From NCBI GenBank assembly GCA_029204225.1, contig CM055093.1, positions 30,639,777 through 30,703,776 of the forward strand: a stretch of 64,000 nt of DNA. Direction: 5' to 3'. The stretch's first letter is position 1, and each line of letters begins with the position of its first letter. The position numbers were made by a program, and so were the translations under genes. Origin of the DNA: Diphasiastrum complanatum. Taxonomy: Eukaryota; Streptophyta; Lycopodiopsida; Lycopodiales; Lycopodiaceae. The notes under the pieces are model-generated. The model was given only the letters and a program-made list of their open reading frames with translations, did no database searches and had not been told where the DNA came from. Positions 1 to 12,482 of the stretch are shown here, piece by piece.

Positions 1-434
1 TAACTTCATGCTGGAAAGAATCATATAACCAATCTGATGTCTATATTCAAGAAATTACTAAGAAGTAAAGGATTAATTAAGAAAGTGAGAAATAGATTTG
101 AGGGCCTCTGATTTTGTAAATAATGAAATACCACATTGGGATCTAGATTAAACCTCAAAATTTCCCAAAATACCCCACATTTGATCGAATGGTTTTCTTT
201 TTTCCCATATCGCAACTAGGTACCAAAACAACCATTGACCATCAGATCTTTACAGTCCTAGAATTCCCTTTTCAAAATTACTGATGTCCCATACCATCAG
301 CTTTTCCTTCCAGAAAATCCTTAACCGCCTTATCTGATATTCTAGAGATCCACTGATCTTCTAGCTGTCCTATAATCACTATAGGATATTATCTCTTGTT
401 CCCAAATATTGGAGAATCTATTTTATTTGGATGA
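1..434. other. AT-rich spacer, no gene seen
   Basis: No coding region, RNA gene or repeat that I can support. The last bases form the unduplicated left flank of the tandem duplication that begins near 435. Confidence 0.5.
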
Positions 435-2464
<2,030 letters not shown>

Positions 2465-2582
2465 GAACAGTATTGAATCGTTACACTGCTGTGAATAGGA
2501 TCATCGTAATATATAATATCGGGCCACATGGCACCAAAATGGAGTACAATGATGTTCCATGAACATAATGAAAACTACACAA

Positions 2583-3068
2583 CTAAGGCTCGTCAAAGTC
2601 ATGGTAGGAACCATCATCTGAATCTGTGCCTGACTGCAGATCCCAAGGGTCTGTAGATAAATCAGAACTGGAGGGAGCCATATGTCGTGGTGTGGCCCTG
2701 GTTCTGCCGCGTGCTCTCTCTCTGCTGCGTGCTCTGGCTCTGGATCCCCCCCCTGCCTCTACCTCTGCCTCTGCCTTTCTCCCCTCCTCTGCCCCCCCTC
2801 TGCCTGCCCCCACCCCTGTGTCTACCCCTGCGTTTCTGTGTGTCAGGTGGCTGTGATCCAACGCCCTGGGATGGCCCTACCCACTGTGATGATGCCTGGC
2901 CGACAACTGCCTGTGATGCTCCACTCCTGTCTACAAAAAGCGAACTCAGCCCCCCCCCTCCCAGAACCTCTAGGTCTCCCCCTAGGCCTACGTGTAGGAA
3001 TGGCTGGCTCCTCCTCTGTATCCGAATCAGGGTCCACCAGAAAGTCAACAAGGCCATCCCCCCTGTGT
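2583..3068 (-). pseudogene. Frameshifted acidic/RG-rich protein tail inside the hAT-like element
   Basis: On the minus strand three overlapping frames give parts of one plausible C-terminus. First comes an acidic stretch with DPDSDTEEEP and an AT-hook-like RRPRGRPRGSGRGG. A frame shift at the G run near 2950 leads to a long Arg/Gly-rich block. A second shift near the G run at about 2745 leads to an Arg-rich, then Asp/Ser-rich end (SDDGSYHDFDEP) with a stop just before 2586. Both shifts fall on G homopolymers, so they could be true decay or base-call errors. The segment is clearly richer in GC than its surroundings. The position inside the transposon suggests the transposase C-terminus, but no transposase catalytic or dimerisation domain is visible, so this is only a guess. 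Confidence 0.4.
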
Positions 3069-3089
3069 CTATGAGTCCAGTGCAGGCCT

Positions 3090-3791
3090 AAACCACGCTA
3101 CTGGCGGATGCTTGCACGATGCTCTAACCCTAAACCCTAAAAAACATGGAATTAGGGCAACAAAATTGAAATTTGTGCTACGGACGTAGACGGGCAGAAC
3201 GGAGGTCACAAGAGTCTGTGCGGGCATGTGGAAATGCATTCTAGGCTCAGACACCACCTGAATCGGTTGCCCAGAAGCCATTTTCTGAAAATGGCAAAAA
3301 AGAACAAGCATTTGGATTGTGGTGTTCAAATCTCGCAAGGTGTGCCGTAATGGTTGAAACTGACCCCGTAGGAATCACCGTGGGCATGAAGAAAGGTGGT
3401 CTAGAGCCAAACTGCACTTGATTTGGTTGCCTACAGTTCAATGTCAACACTTGCAAAAAAACAAGCCTACACTTACCAAAAATCGAAAACTGATCGTTTC
3501 GATCTTCACGAAGCTCAGATCCCCCTGGCACCGTGCACACCACCTCTGTATCGCTGAGTAGATGCCTGTCGACTATCCACACGCCAAGATCCGATGCCTA
3601 CAGCTCAAAACAAAAAAAATTAACACCTCCACGACTGGTGCGATTCTGGCCGTGAAGAGGTGTTCCAAAATTTTTATTTGTTATTTTTTTTGAACAACGT
3701 TTCTGGAACGATTCTGGGCTGAGAATCGCGTTTCTCATAAACGCGATTTCCGAAACGCTCAGCCCCAGAATCGCGTTTCGGTGCAACTATG
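3090..3791 (-). other. Right part of the hAT-like element, no recognised coding
   Basis: An open minus-strand frame at 3247-3582 (111 codons) matches nothing I recognise. A short telomere-like stretch (TAACCCTAAACCCTAAA, 3124-3140) lies here. The last 100 bases hold several GAAACGCG/CGCGTTTC subterminal repeats. Confidence 0.4.
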
Positions 3792-3799
3792 CTTCTGAC

Positions 3800-5400
3800 A
3801 TCACAATTGACATCCAAAACTGCAGATAACTCAACGGTTACAAAGATATTAGTTATGAATTCAACTAAATGAATTCTATTCAAGAAATTAATAACCAGTA
3901 TTAAGCAATTATTTACTGGGATTTACCTAAAATCCTAACTGCGAAATACGTTTTCCGATCACACTTACTACCCCTGATGTCCACTCTTCTTTCCTCATTG
4001 TAATTTTCAGTTCTCTGAAAATCTTTCAGCTAAGGTATCAAGAAGACATAATGACATTAGTAAATGTAAAAAAAAATGAATTACTGTAGGAAAAAAGTTT
4101 GAAACAATTTCATCTCTATCCTATACCTGGGTAGAAATATCGATATACAAACCACCATAGGATTTTAACTGGAAATGAAATCAGTTTTACTTTTGATCAG
4201 TTCCTATTATTACAATTTTTCCAAAAAAATTGGACTGTTCCCTCTTTTTATTTACTGGCTTAAGAATTACTTAGTTAGAATTATCTATATTTAATGGGAA
4301 ATAAGATTTCGATTCGGGTATTTTCTCCACTGTATTCACCCCAAATAATATTGTTGAATAAAGAAATACCTCCAAATACAATGAATTTCCACCATTAATT
4401 ATTTAACAAGTATCTCAAAAGCTTTGGTTTGTTCAATTTTAATGACCTAAATCATCAAAACCACAATAACCAACTGATCGGTGTTCGACCGAAATTTAAC
4501 TCCATTTACTGGGAGTAATCTTACTCCAGAGTTAAATCGATAAAAAGCACAGTAACAAGGACCCAAAATTCCCACTAACCGAGTATTTGCCTGGAGAACC
4601 AAACCACAACCATTATTTTGTCAAGATCGGTTTAATAAATATTAACCGATTAGTATCGCTTGACACAAAAACAACAGTATTAAGTTCTCAAAATACTAGG
4701 CTTACAGGGTAACTATCAAGTTGATATGGACTTTATACATGCATATTGTCCACAGAGAAGGAAAAAACCAAATTCTTTCTACCTCTTATCGGAAAAAAAT
4801 ATCCGAAACCGAGTTTACTGCATTGACACACATGCCCAAAGGAATCAAAATTCCTCTCACTGGAGGCTAGTAACTCAAATTTCCTGAGTTCCCAAAATCA
4901 CTTTTGGAACCATTTTTGAAGTCACTACACGTCAAGCTCTTAAAAACCTCGGTTGACTAGCATGCACACACATGCAATTTTAAAAATTGCGGTCCCTCAA
5001 CTCCAAAATACCCAACCCAAGCACGAAAGGGAAAAGGCTTCTCAAAACTTAAAATTTTTTAGGTATTGATCTTTTCCAGCCGTCATCACACATGAAAGAG
5101 TGGCTGCCCAAGCGCGCAAGAGAGATCCTTCAAGCAGGTCCTGAAGGAGAGAGGTCTTTCTAACAGGTCGCGCATTTTCAGGTTCATCCAAGACGCTCTA
5201 CGCACGTCGGATTCACCATAGCTACCATCGGCTGCCTTCTACAGCACGAATCAGCCTTTCCAATCTCTCTTTCATCCACTGCTCTCCTTGCACCTCAGAA
5301 AGCTTCAAGAAGGCAAGAAAAACACCCTCTGCTGCCTCCACACTTCTCAAGGAAAACAACGCACTAGTGTTTCTTTCCGGAAAGCGTTTCTCTTCCAACT
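3800..5400. other. AT-rich spacer, no gene seen
   Basis: Strongly AT-rich, with stops in all frames and no mobile-element signature until the PBS-like site at 5405. A minus-strand open frame at 5222-5416 (Glu/Lys-rich) directly follows the PBS-like site and is most likely the leader of a retroelement or chance. Confidence 0.45.
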
Positions 5401-5404
5401 TCTT

Positions 5405-5760
5405 GCTCTGATACCATGTTAGAAATCCATAAATCATAATATGGATAAACAGAGTAGGATTCGAACCCAGGACCTCCCTCATACCGGATGGGATGCTCTA
5501 CCACTGAGCTATCCGCCCTGTTTGATAGTTCTCTCTAGAGTGTGGATTGATATTCCAACAGCCCCCCCTCAAGCCACACTTGGTTGGGGTCCTAGCTGTC
5601 ACCTGCCCCACAACTTGGGCCACCTAACCATGGCTTTGACACCATGAACTGTTAGGTCTAACTTGGCTCTGATACCATGTATAAAGACCACAAAGGGACA
5701 ACCCCTAAGATGAGGATAGGAGAACACAACCTAGATCTAGTCCACAAGCCATTCGTTAGT
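5405..5760 (-). mobile_element. TRIM-like small LTR retroelement unit, tandem arrangement
   Basis: Read on the minus strand: an LTR end (...TTTATACA) at 5678 is followed directly by TGGTATCAGAGCC, the initiator-Met-tRNA primer site. Next come about 115 bp of internal DNA ending in a purine tract (TTGAGGGGGGGC, 5561-5572), then a short LTR of 144 bp (5417-5560) that starts TGTTGGAA and ends TTCTAACA. That LTR is followed immediately by a second TGGTATCAGAGC (5405-5416). An LTR with a purine tract upstream and a PBS downstream is expected only in tandem copies sharing an LTR. No coding capacity fits the internal region, as in TRIM elements. The upstream LTR is cut by a gypsy fragment near 5760, so full LTR identity cannot be shown. 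Confidence 0.55.
5440..5527 (-). other. tRNA-like sequence with pol III A and B boxes inside the small LTR
   Basis: On the minus strand TAGCTCAGTGGTAGAGC (5511-5495) is a perfect tRNA A box and GGTTCGAATCC (5467-5457) a perfect B box, 27 bp apart. The flanks AAACAGGG and CTCTGTTT can pair as an 8-bp closing stem with one wobble. The anticodon arm is imperfect (U33 replaced, mismatches in the stem) and the T stem is poor, so a working tRNA gene is unlikely. It resembles the tRNA-derived head of a SINE captured in an LTR. Confidence 0.6.
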
Positions 5761-5762
5761 TA

Positions 5763-6668
5763 CAGTCTTTCCTAGGCTTTTGTAAGTTCTACCGACGATT
5801 CGTTATGAACTATTCCAGAGTAGCTGCTCCTTTAACGAATCAATTACAGAATAACAACACTGTGGTTTGCTGGAATGCTGAGGCTCAACATAGTTTTGAC
5901 AACTTGAAGGAGGCTGTTGCGACAGCTCCAGTACTCAAGATTGTTGATACCTAGAAACCTTTCGACCTAGAGACGGATGCTAGCGTGGGTGCAGTAAACC
6001 TTTCGACCTAGAGACGGATGCTAGCGTGGGTGCAGTATTGAGTCAGGAAGGTAGACCTGTAGCCTTTGAAAGTAAGAAATTGATGCCTGCACAATAGAAA
6101 TATCCCACACATGAGCAAGAGCTGTATGCGATTATACATGCACTCAAGGTGTGGCGATATTATCTGTATGGCGCCAAATTTTATGTGTATACTGACCATC
6201 ATACTTTGAGGTACTTTTGCACTCAGCCGTATTGGAAAAGCCGCTAGGCTCGGTGGGCCGAGCTGATGCAAGAATTTCATTTGGAAATTTGCTTCCAAAG
6301 GGGGAAGGAAAATGTGGTTGCTCTTGGTGGAAGGTCTAGTACCTCTAGAGGAGAAATAGACCATAAGTTATGGTCCAGAAAGAGTCCTATATCGGAGGAA
6401 GTGAGGAATTGTCTCCTCCAGGAGTATCTAGTGGCTTGTAAAGGGCATCTTTTATCGGATGCTACTTGGGAGACTCGCCAGGGCGTTGCGGAAGTCTTGC
6501 CCAGAGTTTATCATCGAGGATCGATGACTCGTCAGAAGAGGGAAGGATTGTTAGACGCGAGTCGTGTTCTAGCACAATTCCGCGATTGGGTGGATCATTC
6601 CTCACACCGGCCATCTGAGTTTAGAGAGCTCCTGGAGATGGGAGTGCAACATAGTTGGTGCATTGGTT
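5763..6668 (+). pseudogene. Ty3/gypsy pol fragment (RT end, RNase H, start of integrase region)
   Basis: Plus-strand translation shows the Ty3/gypsy RT-to-RNase H transition. FLGFCKFYRRFVMNYS lies near 5770-5815, then a connection region, then RNase H signatures ETDASVGAV (near 5970 and again near 6010), YPTHEQELYAIIHALKVWRYYL (near 6100) and YTDHHTLRYF (near 6190). Stops interrupt it near 5953, 6097 and 6247. A 41-bp direct duplication (5955-5995 and 5996-6036) repeats the RNase H catalytic-Asp region. The fragment ends around 6600, where an opposite-strand gypsy fragment starts. It is dead. Confidence 0.8.
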
Positions 6669-8500
6669 AGTCCAAACAACATAACCAAAAATTCATAATG
6701 ACCAAGACAAGTTTGGAAGGTCGTCTTTGTCTCGAATTTGTATTTGATGATACCCAGTTTTGAGATCTTACTTAAAAAGGTTGCACCTTGCCATGCATCC
6801 AGCAGATCGTCACTCCCGGGGATTAGATACTTGTGCTTTATAGCGATTTTATTTGATTTTCTATAATCAATGCACCTCCTAAAACTACCATCCTTTTGTT
6901 TAACAAGCAAAGTAGGAGAGGCAAAGGGTGAATAACTACGACAAACATACCCCAACTTGAGGTACTCCTCCAACATCCTCCTCATTTGCTCCTCCTCTGC
7001 AGGCTCATCCTATAAGGAGGCCTACATACCCGACTCGCCCCTGGGATGAGCTCAATCTAGGCGACATTCCCTTTTAGCATGATGCATGTGCCATAGAAGA
7101 TGCAAATATAGATGAAGCTGCTTGTGGATTATTACTAATCAAAACTAGAATCAACATTCACTTAACATAACCATAAATATTGCACGTCCATCTTCTTTAT
7201 TTGCATAGAGTTAATAAGAGGTGAATAGATGGTGTTTGCCCCTTTAAGACATGAGACATATCCTCATGTCTTAACTTATACACATGCGTAAGAAAATCCA
7301 TGCCGAGTTGTTTACTTGCATGTGATTGCTTGCCTAAAACTATGTCAAACTTGGCTAATATGGTTATATGAAAGTGTAACTTCTCAGAATATGTCCAAAT
7401 AAAGATGGCTGAGAGACTCTCTTGTCTCAAGCTTTTGTGCCCTTACCATCTGGCATCTCAACTATATATTGGTAATTTGAAGGCATATTAGTCGAGTGAA
7501 GTTTCTTTAGTACATGTTATAACATCATGCGAGGAACTGGTGTCGAATGAGATGATAACATCACGACCTTCCAGCTTGTCCCTCATGCGTATTAGCTTTT
7601 GATATGGAAACTGATAGCCTTCACGTGCCTTGGTGGATAGAAAACAAACTGGTTTCTTTCGAACTATCTTCCACACCAAAATAGTCATGACACGCTTGGT
7701 GTCATCATTGTCATCGTCAATGAGTAAATCATCCGAATTTTCCTCATCCTTGTTCTCACCTTGATGCTACTGTAAAACATGGAGAGCTTCTTGCCTGTTT
7801 GTTGAGGACGGTCTTTGAAAAGATTCTTGCCAAGAGACAAAAAGCATAATCCGTCTTTCTTGGCCTTATCTCTTTACTTAAGAATCAGGGGAGACCTCTC
7901 GTATGCTCAAGGAGTCATAGGAGATGTTGACTTGCGCATCTGCTACATCTAGATAGAATCCTTCTGTGGGAAGTCCAGGGTCCTTTTGACTAGCTTGGCT
8001 TGACTTTTGAGAGCCGCTATTTTGGGGCCAATTCTCACCCCCAAATTCAGCCATGTTGTGCACATTACCTTTGAAGTTGAGTGTTGTTGCAATTGCATCT
8101 TCTAGCCTCTTGCAGCTCTCACGGAGAACATGAGGCCTCAACTTTTCATGAAGGCAAAAAGTAAACATGTGTACCACAAGCCACTTTGCAATCTCCTCTT
8201 TTGATAAGCACCTCTTTATACCTAGTAGCATATTCTTGCACATTGTACTACCTTTGACGATACAAAAACCATGCAACAAACAAGTAGGGTCAATATCTTT
8301 ATCATGATAATGTGCTAGTTAGATAGGTCGTGCAAAGGAAGATAAGAATTGTGATGGATATGGTGGAGGATACTAAGATGATGATGTATAATCAGTCGTC
8401 ACAGATAGAGCATCATTCATAAATCTGTCATGGTCTTCTCCATACTATCCATGCGAGCTTGCATGGATGGAGTACCAACAGGGTGAACTTGCCCTAGTTG
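6602..8500 (-). pseudogene. Ty3/gypsy gag-protease-RT fragment, reverse orientation
   Basis: Read from 8500 down: a gag start with MQARMDSMEK (near 8490), a gag domain with a basic, Gln/Ser-rich end (8279-7878), a degraded protease region (about 7690-7200) and an RT N-terminal half (6985-6602). The RT part shows SPFASPTLLVKQKDGSFR, CIDYRKSNK and GHYEFLVMLFGLTNAPTM, diagnostic of Ty3/gypsy RT. The YxDD active site lies beyond the break at 6602, where a plus-strand gypsy fragment abuts. Multiple stops and shifts separate the parts, so it is inactive. Confidence 0.75.
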
Positions 8501-8716
8501 TACTTGGATAACGGCTAGACACAGGGAAGTAAAACTAAAAGATTTCTTAGTTAACTTTTCTTGCATATAATTTTTTTCCATCTTCCACATGTCAGTGACA
8601 TGCTAAATTCTAGAAAGCAAGATCAAGTATCTCAAAACATAGTTTGAATTGTTGGGGTTTTTCTAGGGCATATCAAATCTACACAATAGATGGGGTTATC
8701 TGCATTGTCTGGTATT

Positions 8717-9126
8717 TGTTGCACCCCGCATCATTGTCATATCATTATTTGTCTATATCATGACATAGGCAATGTTACGAGCTCGTAACCAGTGCCGAAC
8801 CCTAGAGAACACGGATAGGTCAGATACCACAGTCAGGGTCGTGTCCAGCGTACACGACCAACAGGGCAAGACAATGTGAGTAGTGTGCCCCAGCACGGTC
8901 CATAGCCATGGCGGGCCTAACACAGTCTAGGGACCCTGTCAGCAAGACAGGGCCCCCAGTTGGGTCCCGACGTGCAGTCACGTCAGTGACACATGGCCGA
9001 CACTTGGCAGTTGCATGCTACCAGTCCTCACACTGGGCTAGGAGGGGCTTACTCTATATCAGGGAGTAGGCAAGGTTGGGTGGATCAGTTAGTGTTTGCC
9101 CTACTGTGGTATTAGGATCTATTACA
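8717..9126 (+). mobile_element. 5' LTR of a Ty3/gypsy element
   Basis: The LTR is inferred to start at TGTTGCACCCC (8717) and end in ATTACA (9126), giving TG...CA ends, and is followed one base later by the PBS. The left boundary is chosen from the TGTTG start only; there is no second LTR in the window to compare. The matching 3' part of the element is missing. Confidence 0.45.
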
Positions 9127-9127
9127 C

Positions 9128-9140
9128 TGGTATCAGAGCC
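9128..9140 (+). other. Primer-binding site (initiator Met tRNA type)
   Basis: TGGTATCAGAGCC directly follows the LTR end. This is the common plant LTR-retrotransposon primer site complementary to the 3' end of initiator Met tRNA. It fixes the orientation of the element as plus. Confidence 0.85.
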
Positions 9141-9559
9141 ATCTCCATCTTTGGGAGCTAAATAGCAGCAGGGAGAAAGTAGAGAGAGTGCTCAGAATCT
9201 CTTAAAAACTTTGGTAAATAAGAGAGACAGATCCAGCGCTGGAGGAGTAGCTTTCTACTGTGAAAATCTCCGTTGAATCATCTTCCTTACAGTTGGAATA
9301 TGAGTTAGATTTCTGAGACGGATCCATCGCTGTAGAGACAGCTATCTGACAAGGCAATTTCAGTATAATTCTGAGTCATATGAGCGGAACTTCAAGGGGA
9401 AAGGATGGGCAGATCCCTCGCTGTGTAGCTAGCCCTCAGATCTGAAATTGGTAGCAAGTTCTGAGTAGATTAGAGTAAGTTCTAATCAGAAATAAAGTAG
9501 CAGGGTCAGCGCTGGACAGGGAGGTGAAAAAGTGAATTTTCATCCCTGATTTTTGGGAT

Positions 9560-9655
9560 TTCTCAGTAGTTTGAACTTCAAACTAGTTTGCCACAGACTA
9601 GTTTGAACTTCAGTAGTTTGAACCTCAGTAGGTTGAACTTCAAACTAGTTTCCCT
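9560..9655. repeat. Short repeats of AGTTTGAACTTCA in the gag leader
   Basis: The motif AGTTTGAACTTCA and variants (AGTTTGAACCTCA, GGTTGAACTTCAAACTAG) recur about five times, several followed by an inverted half (CAAACTAGTTTG). It is a small, partly palindromic array just before gag. Confidence 0.7.
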
Positions 9656-10491
9656 CCACTTCTCAGTTGTCCCCTTCTCCACTTCCATCAGTTTCGGGTG
9701 AGACTTTATGGACTCACCCCAGTGTCTTTAAAGATTTAAAGCCTCCTACTTTCAATGGGGAAGAGAAGGATAGAAATGCAGACATTCTACAAACCTTCCT
9801 CAGCAAATGGAAAAACATTCATGCTCTTAAACAGACCCCTGACCATTTGCAAGCTATTGAGGCCAGTCTTTCCTTAGGGCCCATGGCCTATAAGTGGTGG
9901 TTAAATCTCCAGGAGACTGGGCAGACTCCCCGGTCATGGAAAGCTTTTGAAGAAGCCTTCCTAAGAGAATTCCTACCTGAAAATGAACTTGATAGAGCCT
10001 GGGAAGCCTGGGAAAGAACAGTAATGGACAAGTCCCTCATCCAATATATCTCGCAGTATCGAGAAGCAATTTTAAAGATTAAAAATATGGATGATTATCA
10101 AAAAATCAGGGGATTTGTCCGTGGCCTCAAAGATGAATATAAAGTAGAGGTCCAAAGAAACTCGCATACTACCCTTGAGCAAGCTCTCAGATATGCTCAA
10201 ATCTATGATGATTCAGTGGGTAGGAAGAGGGCGAGACAGCAGCCACTTTCTGAGCAGCCTCCTCAGAAAGACTTTCAATTTAAAAAGAAATTTTTAAAAA
10301 GAAAGAATCAAGATAAATTTAAAAGTGAAGCTCCTCAGAAACGCCCTTCACTCATACAGCCCTTAAAACCAGATGATTTTGAGAAAGCCAAACAAGAATG
10401 TTTGTGCTTTGTGTGTATGGGCAAGGGACACACAGTCAGACAGTGTCCCAAGGGGCCTTTCACTAAAAAAGATAAGAAAGATAAGAAATAA
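9649..10491 (+). CDS. Ty3/gypsy Gag polyprotein (nearly intact, no AUG start)
   Basis: This is an uninterrupted frame of about 280 codons downstream of the LTR and PBS. The retrotransposon gag domain spans roughly residues 25-180 of the frame (WWLNLQE, WKAFEEAFLREFLPE, and a FVRGLKDEYK segment). A Lys/Gln-rich linker follows, then a CCHC zinc knuckle CFVCMGKGHTVRQC near the C-terminus and a poly-Lys tail. Gag coats element RNA and forms the virus-like particle. The frame opens after a TAG at 9646 without any ATG before residue 70; a TTG at 9667 is the only near-start. Either the initiator was mutated or gag began elsewhere. Protease follows in another frame, so the element is not autonomous as it stands. 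Confidence 0.8.
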   Translation, partial: FPSTSQLSPSPLPSVSGETLWTHPSVFKDLKPPTFNGEEKDRNADILQTFLSKWKNIHALKQTPDHLQAIEASLSLGPMAYKWWLNLQETGQTPRSWKAFEEAFLREFLPENELDRAWEAWERTVMDKSLIQYISQYREAILKIKNMDDYQKIRGFVRGLKDEYKVEVQRNSHTTLEQALRYAQIYDDSVGRKRARQQPLSEQPPQKDFQFKKKFLKRKNQDKFKSEAPQKRPSLIQPLKPDDFEKAKQECLCFVCMGKGHTVRQCPKGPFTKKDKKDKK

Positions 10492-10548
10492 GTTCATCTT
10501 GTTCAGACTGTATGTTTCCCCAGTGACTCGCCAGCTTCCGAGATCAAA

Positions 10549-10947
10549 GTGTATCATGAACATCATGAACATTGTTGCCAACTGACCTCTACAATGCTAG
10601 CGAGACCCTTCAACTTTGGGCCGCATGACCTAGTACGTATGCATGGGAAAGTTGGTAACCAGTCAGTAAGAGTTATGGTTGATGATGGGGCAACCCATAA
10701 TTTCATCAACTACACCCTGGTTAAAAAGCTTAAACTACCAGAAGTACCTAGTCAGCATAGGTACATAGTTTCATTAGCTAAGGGTGAAGATAAAAAAATA
10801 TGGGAAACTATGGTAAGTAATTTGAACCTTGGAATTAGTATTCACAGGTCGTCCGGGAGGGTGGAATTGGAAACTGTGGTGACATATGGAAAGGGAATTG
10901 CAACAGGTGCGACAAAGGATATTGAGAAGAAGACGCGTAATTTCTAG
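10549..10947 (+). pseudogene. Ty3/gypsy aspartic protease fragment
   Basis: Downstream of gag in a different frame, the peptide carries VMVDDGATHNFIN, the gypsy protease active site with Asp in place of the usual Ser (DDGATH for DSGATH). The domain is cut at about 10830, where a reverse-oriented gag fragment begins. No RT of this element remains nearby. Confidence 0.7.
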
Positions 10948-11154
10948 CAATGGAAGATAAAAAAGCACGCATCTCTGCCATGTTCCTCTCCATACTGTCC
11001 ATACGAACCTGCACGCGCAAAGGGACACTTGCAGGGGCGGACTCGTCATCACCGCACTGAAATTACGGTCAGGATCAGGACTGGCTTGTGGAGTTTGAAG
11101 GGAAACTAGTGGACTAGTAGGGATATCTACTCTATCATCAGCCATGATGACCAA
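10835..11154 (-). pseudogene. Ty3/gypsy gag N-terminal fragment, reverse orientation
   Basis: Minus-strand peptides include MVIMADDRVDIPTSP at the start, then in another frame MRVQVRMDSMERNMAEM and a Ser/Pro/Gln-rich stretch. The RMDSME segment and the following composition match the gag start of the fragment at 6602-8500, so both come from related families. It ends where the plus-strand protease fragment begins. Confidence 0.55.
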
Positions 11155-12097
11155 TAGAAGTACAAGAACACAACGTACTTAGCAGGAAAGTGAAACAAAG
11201 GAAAGGCTGAAAATTATACAGGAAAAGGAAATGACATTGTTCTTTCTAGTACTGCTACTAGCTGGAAACTACAAGGAAAAGATAACTCCCTGAAAAATAA
11301 CAGTGCGTTGGGGCTGTAGATAGGTGCAATGGATCTGCCTAGGAAAACTGTGCCGGAAATCGCCTTGAAAAACAAAACTGTCAATTTTTTTTCTTCCCAA
11401 AAAGTGAAAAAAACAGCAGTGGACAGCCGAGTTTTTTGATTTGCAGATGGGCAGGAGGTATAGCTGAGGTAGGTCACCCTCCAATTAGGATTCTTCGTCT
11501 CAAATTTCAGGTAAAACAGACAAGAAACAAGAAAGTTGTGATACTTCATCTGCAACAGCCCAAAAAATGGTGCAAAATCTGACTTTTTGGCAGCAGCAAA
11601 GATTTTTGTTGTGGGCTAGAGCCTTCTTGGGCAGCGATTCAGTACCCACAATGACCTGTCAAAATCTTAGCACAATCCGACACCTGTAAGAAAAGCTATG
11701 TGCAACTGAAGTGCTGTTTTTTCCCCTTTCTAGGCAGCGATGGACCTATAGAACATTTTTTTAAAATTTCGCTCCCCAAACAGCAAATCGGTCGCTCTTG
11801 GGCTGGAGCAGCAGCGCTGGAGGTTCTCTACTACTCCTCTTTGCTGTCTCCCTCACTTTCCTCCCTCAATCCTTCAAGAATCCTGCAAAATCAGAGTTTT
11901 TTTTGCAGTTTCTCTCTCTAGAACGGGGCATTCTCTCTCTAGAATGAGGCTTTGATACCAAAATGTTGCACTCCCATCTCTAGGAGCTCTCCAAACTCAG
12001 ATGGCTGGTGTGGGGAGTGATCCACCCAACCGTAGGTGCTGCCCTCGAGTCTCTCTGCTGCTATTTTGGGCCTGGGACACCTAGCTGCCATGCAGGG
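11155..12097 (-). mobile_element. Leader and LTR end of a reverse gypsy element
   Basis: At 11945-11962 the minus strand reads TTTTGGTATCAAAGCCTC, a variant primer site, directly after an LTR-like end GAGTGCAACA (from 11963 up). This orients a minus-strand element whose gag start is at about 11154. The stretch between has no recognisable gene; two open frames at 11214-11555 are probably leader sequence. Confidence 0.45.
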
Positions 12098-12349
12098 TGA
12101 TCAGTCCTCATGGTTCAAAAAAATCCCTTACCCGCAAACAGTGCATGACTCTGAGGTACCCCCCCAAGCCCCGTCATGGACCTGTGACACTAATGGTCAC
12201 CCCAGCTAATTGTCGGCTAGTTGCTCGTCCAAAAGAAGCATCTCCACTGCTGACGACTAGGATCCATGCGGCCATAACTCCACCAACTGACATCCTATCT
12301 GGCGGTCACACCGGGTCACTGCCCAAACCATATTTGGCAAGTTACAAGC

Positions 12350-12482
12350 TTTTGCTTTGTATGCCAATGCTCAAAAGACTGAAGTTGTGTAAGACTCGTG
12401 TCGAGTACCTTGGTCACCTTGTGACAAGGAAGGGTACTTCATTTGACCCAGGCAAGGTGGCCGTGGTTAGGAAGTGGCCCAG
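12350..12482 (+). pseudogene. Ty3/gypsy RT fragment
   Basis: The plus-strand peptide TRVEYLGHLVTRKGTSFDP, then GKVAVVRKWPS, is the typical segment at the RT-RNase H junction of Ty3/gypsy elements. It is cut precisely at 12482/12483, where a copia LTR begins. Upstream to about 12098 the same frame is open but unrecognised. Confidence 0.65.

Noticed and set aside
5440-5527. A functional tRNA gene on the minus strand
   Set aside because: The A and B boxes are good, but the anticodon arm lacks U33, has mismatches and the T stem does not close; it sits inside an LTR.
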